Shown: piece by piece, positions 1-5,599 of the stretch
Numbering within the stretch: position 1 is the stretch's first letter
Layout of the letters: each line of letters begins with the position of its first letter
Origin: Deinococcus sp.
GTDB lineage: Bacteria; Deinococcota; Deinococci; Deinococcales; Deinococcaceae
NCBI RefSeq assembly: GCF_025362455.1
Contig: NZ_JANYGJ010000173.1
Coordinates: forward strand, 1-7,093
Reading direction: 5' to 3'
Length of the DNA stretch: 7,093 nucleotides
Translations under genes and position numbers: made by a program
The notes under the pieces: generated by a model
Database searches by the model: none
Told to the model about the DNA's origin: nothing
What the model saw: the letters and a program-made list of their open reading frames with translations, nothing else

Positions 1-476
1 CGCTCGCCAGCGCGCTGTATCAGGAATTGCTGGAAGCGGGTATCAAAACCGAACTGCTCGACGGGGACGCCGTGCGCGAGAACCTGAGCAAAGGTCTGGG
101 CTTTTCGCGCGAGGACCGCGACATGAACGTGCGCCGCATCGCTTACGTCGCCGGACTGCTGGCGCGGCACGGCGTCACGGTGCTGGTCAGCGCCATCAGC
201 CCCTACGAGAGCACCCGCCGCGAGGTGCTGGCTGGCCTGCCGAACGCCTCGGAGATCTTCGTGGACGCGCCGCTCTCGACCGTCACCGAGCGCGACGTGA
301 AGGGGTTGTACCTGAGGGCCACCCGTGGCGAGATCAAGCACTTTACCGGCGTCTCCGACCCCTACGAGGCGCCGACCCGACCGGCCCTGCACCTGCGCAC
401 CGACCAGCTCAGCGTGGCCGAGTGCCTCTCTCGGTTGCGCCCGCTGGCCGGGCTGCGCCAGGAAGTCGGCGTATGA
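1..476 (+). CDS. cysC: Adenylylsulfate (APS) kinase, 5'-truncated by window edge
   Basis: Cytoplasmic APS kinase phosphorylates the 3'-OH of adenosine 5'-phosphosulfate with ATP to give PAPS, the second step of sulfate activation. The first complete codon is at position 3, and the visible 157 codons run to TGA at 474-476. The N-terminal Walker A (P-loop) segment lies upstream of the window. Visible family motifs are LDGD followed by VREN, GFSREDRDMNVRRIA, the ISPYESTRRE segment, ERDVKGLY, and GEIKHFTGVSDPYEAP with its lid-region FTG. These identify the family clearly. Many homologues have a Cys shortly before the RDxKGLY motif; here it is Thr. A TTG at 27 could be read as a start, but coding similarity continues upstream of it (SALYQE), so the true start is outside the window. 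The stop overlaps the cysH start (ATGA), which implies translational coupling. The family call is confident; the kinase site itself cannot be checked here. Confidence 0.93.
   Translation, partial: LASALYQELLEAGIKTELLDGDAVRENLSKGLGFSREDRDMNVRRIAYVAGLLARHGVTVLVSAISPYESTRREVLAGLPNASEIFVDAPLSTVTERDVKGLYLRATRGEIKHFTGVSDPYEAPTRPALHLRTDQLSVAECLSRLRPLAGLRQEVGV
460..465 (+). promoter_or_regulatory. Ribosome-binding site of cysH
   Basis: AGGAAG lies 7 nt before the ATG at 473, inside the end of cysC. It supports 473 as the cysH start over an in-frame GTG at 422, which would lie deep inside cysC. Confidence 0.6.
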
Positions 477-1186
477 CCGCCCTGGAAAATCGCCCGGTGA
501 GCACCGTGAATACCTACTCCGTCCCCGAATTCACGCCCGACACCGACCCGCTGGAGGTCATCCGCTGGGCCTTGCAGGCGCACCCGGACCTGACGATGCC
601 CAGTGCATTTAACCTGAACGGCGTGGTGCTGCTCGATCTGGCGGCGAGGGCGGGCTACAGCGGCGAGGTCGTGTTCGTGGACACCGGCTACCACTTCCCC
701 GAAACGCTGGCGACCCGTGACCGTCTGGCTGACCGTTACCCGGAGATGCGCTTCGTGACGCTGAACAGTGGCGCGGCGCCCGACGACGGCCAGACGCTCA
801 GCGACCTCTACGCCTCGGACCCGGACGCCTGCTGCGCTGTCCGGAAAGTCGAGCCGCTGGGGCGGTATTTGCGCGAAGTGGCGCCGTCGGCCCTGCTGAA
901 CGCCCGCAGCCGCGACCAGGCCAGCACCCGCGCCGAGATTCCCTTTACCGAAGAGGGCGCCCGGCGCAAGATCAACCCGCTGGCGTTTTGGACCCGCGAG
1001 ATGCTCGAAGCCTACGCCGCCGAGCACGACCTGCCGGTCAATCCGCTCTACGCCGACGGTTTCCTGAGCGTGGGCTGCTGGCCCTGCACCCGCGCCGTGC
1101 GCCCCGGCGAGGACGCCCGCGCCGGACGCTGGGCGGGCCAGGGCAAAACCGAATGCGGTCTGTGGGCCGGTGAGGGCAAGCTGTGA
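473..1186 (+). CDS. cysH: Iron-sulfur type APS/PAPS reductase (assimilatory)
   Basis: This cytoplasmic enzyme reduces APS and/or PAPS to sulfite with electrons from thioredoxin. The product is 237 aa from the ATG at 473, which has a good ribosome-binding site and overlaps the cysC stop. Family features in order are SAFNLNGVVLLDL (nucleotide-binding loop), FVDTGYHFPETL, the cysteine pair C120-C121 in ACCAVRKVEPL, the RDQASTR substrate-binding segment, C202-WP-C205, and the catalytic-tail motif KTECGLW with C228. The CC plus CxxC arrangement binds a [4Fe-4S] cluster in the APS-reducing branch. The E. coli type PAPS reductase lacks these four cysteines. Because an APS kinase is encoded immediately upstream, substrate preference cannot be fixed by context. 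The Bacillus subtilis iron-sulfur CysH is reported to accept both APS and PAPS. One oddity is that the usual ECG(L/I)H tail has Trp in place of His at residue 231. Confidence 0.93.
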   Translation: MTALENRPVSTVNTYSVPEFTPDTDPLEVIRWALQAHPDLTMPSAFNLNGVVLLDLAARAGYSGEVVFVDTGYHFPETLATRDRLADRYPEMRFVTLNSGAAPDDGQTLSDLYASDPDACCAVRKVEPLGRYLREVAPSALLNARSRDQASTRAEIPFTEEGARRKINPLAFWTREMLEAYAAEHDLPVNPLYADGFLSVGCWPCTRAVRPGEDARAGRWAGQGKTECGLWAGEGKL

Positions 1187-1332
1187 GGCGCGTCCCGAAC
1201 CGCTGTTGTCGACCTCGCCAGTTTCCACATCCTGACTCTTTTCTGCATACCGACTCGTCTCTACATCCTGAGTAGTTGACCAGAATTATCCACTAAACTG
1301 TCCAGATCATTCCCACCCCCGGAGACGCCCCC
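1187..1332 (+). promoter_or_regulatory. cysH-sat intergenic region, probable sat promoter/control region
   Basis: This 146-nt gap is clearly less GC-rich than its surroundings from about 1225 to 1310, as expected for a control region. It contains TTGACC (1276-1281) and a TANNNT-type TAAACT (1294-1299). These are only 12 nt apart, too close for a standard sigma-70 pair, so no promoter is assigned exactly. A 9-bp direct repeat, ACATCCTGA, occurs at 1227-1235 and 1263-1271, 36 bp apart. GGAG (1321-1324) sits 8 nt before the sat ATG. I see no terminator hairpin after cysH, so read-through from cysCH into sat remains possible. Confidence 0.4.
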
Positions 1333-2517
1333 ATGACGCTGAGCACCTTCACCCCCAACCTGATCGCGGGCACCCACCTTCCCACACCGCTCGGCGGCAC
1401 GCTGGTCAACCGCCTTCTGCGGCCCGGCGAGGACTTCGAGCTGCCTGAATTCATAGATCTGCCGCGCCTGGAACTGGATGGCCGCGCCTTCGCCGATCTG
1501 GAGATGATCGCCAGCGGCGCCTACTCCCCGCTGAGCGGCTTCATGGGCGAGGCCGACTACCTCTCGGTCATCGAGCACATGCGCCTCGCCAACGGCACGC
1601 CCTGGAGTGTGCCGATCACGCTGCCGGTGGTCCGCGAGGACGCCCGGCAGTATCAGGGCCGCGTCCTATTGACCCACGCCGGGCTGCCGGTGGGCACGCT
1701 GGAAGTCAGTGAGCAGTACGAGGCCCGCAAGAGTTTCGAAGCCCATGAGGTTTACCGCACCGAGGACCCGCAGCATCCTGGGGTGGCGGCGCTGCTGGCC
1801 GTAGGCGACGTCTATCTGGCCGGTGAAGTCAGCTTATTTGAGGTGCCGCGTGGACTGTTTCCGGCCCAGCACCGCACGCCCGCCGAGGTCCGCGAGGTGA
1901 TCGAGGCGCGCGGCTGGCGCAGCACGGTGGCTTTCCAGACGCGCAACCCGATTCACCGCGCCCACGAATACCTCCAGAAAGTGGCGCTGGAACTCGTGGA
2001 CGGACTGCTGCTGCACCCACTGGTCGGCACCACCAAGAATGATGACGTGCCCGCCGATGTCCGCATGAAGGCGTATGACGTGCTGCTGGCCAACTATTAC
2101 CCGCCGGAGCGCACGCTGCTGAGCGTCTATCCCGCCGCCATGCGCTACGCCGGGCCGCGTGAGGCGGTCCTGCACGCGCTGTCGCGGCGCAACTACGGCG
2201 CCACCCATTTCATCGTGGGGCGCGACCACGCCGGGGTCGGCAGCTACTACGGCACCTACGACGCCCAGGAAATCTTCGACGCGTACACGCCCGAAGAACT
2301 GGGTATCCAGATTCTCAAATTCGAGCACACCTTCTACTGCAAGAGCTGCTCGCAACTGGTCAGCTCGCGCACCTGCCCGCACGACGCCTCGCACCACCTG
2401 GTCCTGAGCGGCACCAAGGTCCGCGAGAAACTGCGTGCCGGGGAGCATCTACCCGCCGAGTTCAGCCGCCCCGAAGTCGCCGAGGTGCTGCGCGGCGCCT
2501 ACCAGCAGGCCGACTGA
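1333..2517 (+). CDS. sat: Sulfate adenylyltransferase (ATP sulfurylase), zinc-site type
   Basis: This cytoplasmic enzyme activates sulfate: ATP plus sulfate gives APS plus pyrophosphate. The product is 394 aa, the size of the homo-oligomeric bacterial Sat family, and unrelated to the CysD/CysN pair. The N-terminal half (to about residue 170) matches the PUA-like Sat domain, with a GAYSPLSGFM motif. The catalytic half carries QTRNPIHRAHE at 202-212 (the sulfate/ATP-binding QxRN plus HxxH), HPLVGTTKNDDVP, YPAAMRYAGPREA, and GRDHAGVG at 296-303. Near the C-terminus C336-KS-C339, C348 and nearby histidines (H350, H354, H355) form the zinc-binding pattern known in bacterial ATP sulfurylases such as the Thermus enzyme. 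There is no C-terminal APS kinase domain, which fits the separate cysC upstream. The ATG has GGAG 8 nt upstream. It provides the APS used by CysC and CysH. Confidence 0.97.
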   Translation: MTLSTFTPNLIAGTHLPTPLGGTLVNRLLRPGEDFELPEFIDLPRLELDGRAFADLEMIASGAYSPLSGFMGEADYLSVIEHMRLANGTPWSVPITLPVVREDARQYQGRVLLTHAGLPVGTLEVSEQYEARKSFEAHEVYRTEDPQHPGVAALLAVGDVYLAGEVSLFEVPRGLFPAQHRTPAEVREVIEARGWRSTVAFQTRNPIHRAHEYLQKVALELVDGLLLHPLVGTTKNDDVPADVRMKAYDVLLANYYPPERTLLSVYPAAMRYAGPREAVLHALSRRNYGATHFIVGRDHAGVGSYYGTYDAQEIFDAYTPEELGIQILKFEHTFYCKSCSQLVSSRTCPHDASHHLVLSGTKVREKLRAGEHLPAEFSRPEVAEVLRGAYQQAD

Positions 2518-2678
2518 AGCTTCAGCACTGAACTGAACCGGGTGTAGATGGGGACGGATGTGCCGGGCGTCAAGGTGGCGCTCCACATCACCGCGCCCAG
2601 CACCAGCTCAGGCGTTCAGGACATGAGGAGCATACCCCCGCCGTGCCCGTCGCCTTCCATCAAATTCACACCACGTCC

Positions 2679-2694
2679 GGCCCGACTTCGGGTC
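2679..2694 (+). terminator. Hairpin between sat and ssuA, possible weak terminator
   Basis: GGCCCG (2679-2684) can pair with CGGGTC (2689-2694) through one G-T wobble, around a four-base ACTT loop. No T-run follows, so it is not a convincing intrinsic terminator. It could equally be a leader structure or chance in GC-rich DNA. Confidence 0.22.
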
Positions 2695-2721
2695 TGCTAG
2701 AGAAACCGCTTCCAGTCCTGA

Positions 2722-2750
2722 TTGGTACGATTCTGATCTTAGTCTGATCA
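2722..2750 (+). promoter_or_regulatory. Probable promoter/operator region of the ssu-like operon
   Basis: This AT-richer segment lies 50-80 nt before the importer start. TCTGATC occurs twice, at 2732-2738 and 2743-2749, with an 11-bp period (about one helical turn). The second copy runs into the palindrome TGATCA (2745-2750). TANNNT-like -10 candidates are TACGAT (2726-2731) and TAGTCT (2740-2745), and TTGGTA lies at 2722-2727. No -35/-10 pair with normal 16-18 nt spacing stands out. The same-face direct repeat looks like a regulator site, but the regulator is unknown. Confidence 0.35.
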
Positions 2751-2802
2751 ATGGAGCGGCCCAGTTCGATCAACCCCACACTACGTTCATCGGAGGGTCT
2801 AC

Positions 2803-3825
2803 ATGACGCGACTTACCAACAGGGCACCGGCCATACGGCTCCTGACCATGCTGGCCCCGACCCTGCTGGCATCAGGCGCCCTCACCGCCCTCAGTTCCGT
2901 ATCCGCACAGGGCGCGACCAGCGTTCGTATCGGCTTCTTTCCCAATTTAACCCACGCTCCGGCGCTCATCGCTGTCGAGAAGGGCTATTACACGGCCCAG
3001 ATCAAGGGGGTGAAAGTCGAGACCAAGGACTTCGTGTCGGGCACCACGCTCAGTGAGGCGTTCGCGGCAGGCGCCATCGACATCGGGCTGATCGGGCCGG
3101 GACCAGCCATCAACGCGGCGGCCAAGGGCATGCCGATCCAGATCATCGCCGGGGCCTCCGAGGCCGGCGCGGTGGTCATCGCCCGCAAAGGCGTGAGCAT
3201 CGCGACTTACAAAGACCTGGCTGGCAAAAAAGTCGGCGTGCCCAGCCTGGGCAACACCCAGGACATTAGTTTGCGGGCCATTCTCAGCGCCAGCGGGCTC
3301 AAATCGCAGGCCGACGGCGGCACCGTGACCATCAGCCCGGTGGCGCCCGCCGACGTGGCCGCCGCCTTCCTGAGCAAGCAGCTCGACGCCGTGATCGTGC
3401 CCGAACCCTGGGGCGCCATCCTCGAAGCCCAGGGCAACAAGGTCGTGGGCGACGAGAAGACCGTCTGGCGCGGCGGCAAATACCCGTCAGCGGTGGTGAT
3501 CGTGAACACCAAGTTCGCGCAGGCCAACCCGGAGATCGTCAAGGGCTTTCTCAGGGCGCACCTTCAGGCCATCAACCTGATCAGCAAGTCGCCGCTCGCC
3601 GCGCAGACCTCCATCAGTAGCGAGCTGTACAAACTGACCAACCAGAAAGTCGATCCCCGCGTGCTGCAACTGGCCCTCAAGCGCACCCGCATCACGTCCA
3701 GCGTGGACCCGGAGGCCATGAAGGAGTACGGCGCCCTGAGCGTGGCGGCGGGCTATACCCGCGAGCTGCCCGATTTCACTACCTTGATCGACCTGAGCGT
3801 CATTAAGGGTTTGGGCGGTAAATGA
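2803..3825 (+). CDS. ssuA: ABC transporter substrate-binding protein, sulfonate/taurine/nitrate family (SsuA-like)
   Basis: This is an exported solute receptor of 340 aa that delivers substrate to the permease encoded next. A signal peptide is clear: Arg at 3, 7 and 12, a hydrophobic stretch at about 13-31, and a likely cut after A35 in VSA|QG. There is no lipobox cysteine, and indeed no cysteine in the protein, so it is not a lipoprotein. If the cell has the layered Deinococcus-type envelope, the protein would be free in the periplasm-like space. Mature N-terminal VRIGFFPNLTHAPALIAVEKGYY, then GAIDIGLIGPGPAINAAAKG, DLAGKKVGVPSLGNTQD and LDAVIVPEPWGAILEAQG, are hallmarks of the SsuA/TauA/NrtA superfamily. 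GGAGGG at 2792-2797, 5 nt upstream, supports the ATG. The stop overlaps the permease start. Its neighbours are sulfate-assimilation genes, so a sulfur oxyanion or sulfonate is favoured over nitrate, but the ligand cannot be read from sequence. The gene symbol denotes family only. Confidence 0.85.
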   Translation: MTRLTNRAPAIRLLTMLAPTLLASGALTALSSVSAQGATSVRIGFFPNLTHAPALIAVEKGYYTAQIKGVKVETKDFVSGTTLSEAFAAGAIDIGLIGPGPAINAAAKGMPIQIIAGASEAGAVVIARKGVSIATYKDLAGKKVGVPSLGNTQDISLRAILSASGLKSQADGGTVTISPVAPADVAAAFLSKQLDAVIVPEPWGAILEAQGNKVVGDEKTVWRGGKYPSAVVIVNTKFAQANPEIVKGFLRAHLQAINLISKSPLAAQTSISSELYKLTNQKVDPRVLQLALKRTRITSSVDPEAMKEYGALSVAAGYTRELPDFTTLIDLSVIKGLGGK

Positions 3826-4637
3826 CCACCGCGACCAGCCTGACGCCGCGCCGCACCTGGAGCCGGACTTTGCTGTGGCAATTTCTCGGCCTGCTGCTGA
3901 TCGTGGGCGTCTGGTGGCTGGTCACCGACGGGCTCAAGATCTGGCCCAAGTACGTCTTCCCCGGCCCCAAAGCGGTCTGGACCGAGTTCTCGTATGGCCT
4001 GTGGGGCAGCGGACCCCAGGACGGTAAGCTGCTGAGTTCGGTGGGCAATTCGCTGCGGCGCGTCGCCCTGGGTTACCTCTTCGGCGTCGGGATCGGCGGC
4101 CTGGTGGGGCTATTCATGTCGCTGTGGCGGCCTCTGCGCGATACGGTAGGGTCCTACCTTCAGGGCCTTCAGAGCGTACCCAGCATCGCCTTCGTGCCGT
4201 TCGCCATCCTGTTTCTGGGTCTGAACGAAAAGGCCGTGATGTTCGTGGTGGTTCTGGAAGCCTTCATTCCGGTGGCGCTGGCGGTGTCGGGCGCGGTGCT
4301 CAACGTACCGCCCGCCTGGCGCACGGCGGGCCGGACCCTGGGGGCCAGCAACGCCGCGCTGGTGATGCGGGTGCTGCTGCCTGCCGCGCTGCCGAACATC
4401 GTCACCGGCCTGCGAACCGCCTGGAGTTTCGCCTGGCGAGCCCTGATCGGGGCCGAGCTGCTGACCTCCAATCCCGGTCTGGGGCGGCTGCTGGAAGTCG
4501 GGCGCAATACCTCGAACGTGGCGCTGGTGATCGCCACCATCATCATCGTGGGTGTGGTCGGCGGCCTGTTCGACCTGATCATTCGCGCCTGGGAAGGCCA
4601 CATTCGCCGTGACTACGGCCTGGAGGTCGCCGCATGA
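3822..4637 (+). CDS. ssuC: ABC transporter permease, sulfonate/taurine/nitrate family (SsuC-like)
   Basis: This integral membrane subunit of 271 aa forms the importer channel, presumably as a homodimer. About six membrane segments are visible, starting with LLWQFLGLLLIVGVWWLVTDG and ending with VALVIATIIIVGVVGGLFDLII. Between the middle segments lies the cytoplasmic coupling loop (EAA-type), about residues 167-187, reading TAGRTLGAS and ending in LLLPAALP. It contains the invariant Gly (G174) and the closing LP. Family hallmarks are the LQSVPSIAFVPFAILFLGLNE segment and ELLTSNPGLGRLL. ATG at 3822 overlaps the ssuA stop by ATGA, with AAGGGT at 3805-3810 upstream. The next gene overlaps its stop in the same way, so the three importer subunits should be made together. 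Family is certain; substrate is inferred only from context. Confidence 0.87.
   Translation: MTTATSLTPRRTWSRTLLWQFLGLLLIVGVWWLVTDGLKIWPKYVFPGPKAVWTEFSYGLWGSGPQDGKLLSSVGNSLRRVALGYLFGVGIGGLVGLFMSLWRPLRDTVGSYLQGLQSVPSIAFVPFAILFLGLNEKAVMFVVVLEAFIPVALAVSGAVLNVPPAWRTAGRTLGASNAALVMRVLLPAALPNIVTGLRTAWSFAWRALIGAELLTSNPGLGRLLEVGRNTSNVALVIATIIIVGVVGGLFDLIIRAWEGHIRRDYGLEVAA
4622..4626 (+). promoter_or_regulatory. Strong ribosome-binding site deciding the ssuB start
   Basis: GGAGG lies 7 nt before the ATG at 4634, within the end of ssuC. It makes the long form of the ATPase, with its N-terminal extension, the most likely product. Confidence 0.7.
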
Positions 4638-5530
4638 CCGCTCAACCCAAACGCTATTTCGATCTCGCCACCGCCGATCCGCCCACTCGCCCGCCGCAAG
4701 GTAAACTGGGCCTCGTGACCGCCGACCCGCTCGAAGAGGCCACCTCCCCCGATTACTCGAACTATGGGGAATCTAGCCACGAGCCGGGACATCCTCACAC
4801 AGCGCCGCGTGGCGCGACCCTGGAACTCTCCGGTGTGGCGTACCACTACAGCGGCCACTCCGCCGGGCGAGGGCTGGGCAGCAAAATGGCCGCCGGACTG
4901 GGGCCGCTCGACCTGAAGGTCAAAGCGGGCGAATTTCTGACGGTGGTGGGGCCGAGCGGCAGCGGCAAAAGTACCCTGCTGGGCGTGCTGGCAGGCTTTC
5001 TGAGGCCGCAATCGGGCGAGGTGCGCCTGGCAGGGCACCCCATCAAGGGTCCGCACCCGGCGCTGACGCTGGTGCAGCAGGAACACGCCCTGTTTCCCTG
5101 GCTGACGGTGGCCGGGAACGTCGCCTTCGGGCTGAGGTCGCAGCGCTTGCCCCGTGCGGCGCGGGACCGGCGCGTGGCCGAGGCACTGGCGCAGGTGGGC
5201 CTGAGCGACTACGGAGAGAGGCGCGTGCATGAGCTGTCGGGTGGGCAGCGCCAGCGCATCTCGCTGGCCCGCGCCCTGGCGACACGTCCAGGGCTGCTGC
5301 TGCTCGACGAGCCGTTCTCGGCCCTGGACGCCCGCACCCGCGCCGAGATCAGCGACGAACTGCTGGGCATCTGGAAGTCGCAGCAGGTCACGGTGGTGTT
5401 CGTGACCCACAACTTACAAGAAGCCCTCAGCCTGGGCGTGCGCGTGGTCGCCCTGCGAGGCGGTGAGGTCGTGCTCGACGCGCCGACGCAGGGGCTACGG
5501 GTGGAGAAGCTGAGGGGCGTGCTGGACTGA
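4634..5530 (+). CDS. ssuB: ABC transporter ATP-binding protein (SsuB-like) with N-terminal extension
   Basis: This cytoplasmic ATPase of 298 aa powers the importer. Nucleotide-binding motifs are complete: Walker A GPSGSGKST at 106-114 (K112), Q-loop Q149 in VQQEHALFPWLTV, signature LSGGQ at 201-205, Walker B LLLLDE ending D225-E226, D-loop SALD, and H-loop H259 in VTHN. The Q-loop followed by FPWLTV is typical of the SsuB/TauB/NrtD branch. The protein is unusual in starting with about 65 residues before the first ABC strand (LELSGVAYHY), rich in Pro, Asp, Glu, Ser and Thr. It also carries roughly ten extra residues (SGHSAGRGLGSKMAAGLG region) between the aromatic A-loop and Walker A. Typical SsuB proteins are about 255 aa. 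The ATG overlaps the ssuC stop and has GGAGG 7 nt before it. A GTG at 4715 is a weaker in-frame alternative. It is the last gene of the operon and is followed by a terminator. Confidence 0.88.
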   Translation: MTAQPKRYFDLATADPPTRPPQGKLGLVTADPLEEATSPDYSNYGESSHEPGHPHTAPRGATLELSGVAYHYSGHSAGRGLGSKMAAGLGPLDLKVKAGEFLTVVGPSGSGKSTLLGVLAGFLRPQSGEVRLAGHPIKGPHPALTLVQQEHALFPWLTVAGNVAFGLRSQRLPRAARDRRVAEALAQVGLSDYGERRVHELSGGQRQRISLARALATRPGLLLLDEPFSALDARTRAEISDELLGIWKSQQVTVVFVTHNLQEALSLGVRVVALRGGEVVLDAPTQGLRVEKLRGVLD

Positions 5531-5568
5531 GCGCGAATGGACCCGCAATAGATAAGGCAACCGGAAAT

Positions 5569-5599
5569 AAAGGCCCCTGGACGACGGTTCAGGGCTTTT
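5569..5599. terminator. Bidirectional intrinsic terminator between convergent genes
   Basis: AAAGGCCCCTG (5569-5579) pairs with CAGGGCTTTT (5590-5599), with one bulged C and one G-T wobble, around a 10-nt loop. On the + strand the hairpin ends in TTTT. On the - strand it is followed by CCTTTATTT. It can therefore stop both the importer operon and the MFS gene. The MFS stop codon (5589-5591) lies at the loop-stem junction, so the last codons of that gene form part of the stem. Confidence 0.65.

Larger units (their letters stand above)
2518..2802 (+). other. Non-coding gap between sat and the ABC importer
   Basis: This 285-nt stretch has no credible coding region on either strand. It holds three visible items. 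The first is a perfect 12-nt palindrome CTGAAGCTTCAG (2514-2525) overlapping the sat stop. The second is a 6-bp hairpin at 2679-2694. The third is an AT-richer section from about 2715 to 2755 with direct repeats, probably the importer promoter. I see no recognisable SAM, cobalamin or other riboswitch core. Confidence 0.6.

Noticed and set aside
362..1228. 288-codon open frame on the - strand over cysC/cysH
   Set aside because: It lies antisense to two well-recognised genes; its composition (runs of Ala, Gly, Arg, Gln, Val) is that of a GC-rich shadow frame and shows no family motif.
1834..2448. 204-codon open frame on the - strand inside sat
   Set aside because: Antisense to the conserved catalytic half of Sat, no recognisable domain, shadow-like composition.
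2514..2525. Perfect palindrome CTGAAGCTTCAG at the sat stop codon, considered as terminator
   Set aside because: A strict palindrome leaves no loop, only about 4 bp could pair around a small loop, and no T-run follows; likely chance.
2575..2586. Small hairpin GTGG-CGCT-CCAC
   Set aside because: Only four base pairs, expected often by chance in GC-rich DNA.
2518..2802. Riboswitch (SAM or cobalamin type) ahead of the importer
   Set aside because: No conserved core boxes or multi-helix junction could be recognised by eye; only short local hairpins are present. A covariance-model search would be decisive.
2751..3056. 101-codon + strand frame across the importer promoter and ssuA start
   Set aside because: Overlaps the signal peptide and first strand of ssuA in another frame; no ribosome-binding site and no family resemblance.
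4613..5410. 265-codon open frame on the - strand opposite ssuB
   Set aside because: Fully antisense to the ATPase with intact Walker and signature motifs; no protein family features of its own.
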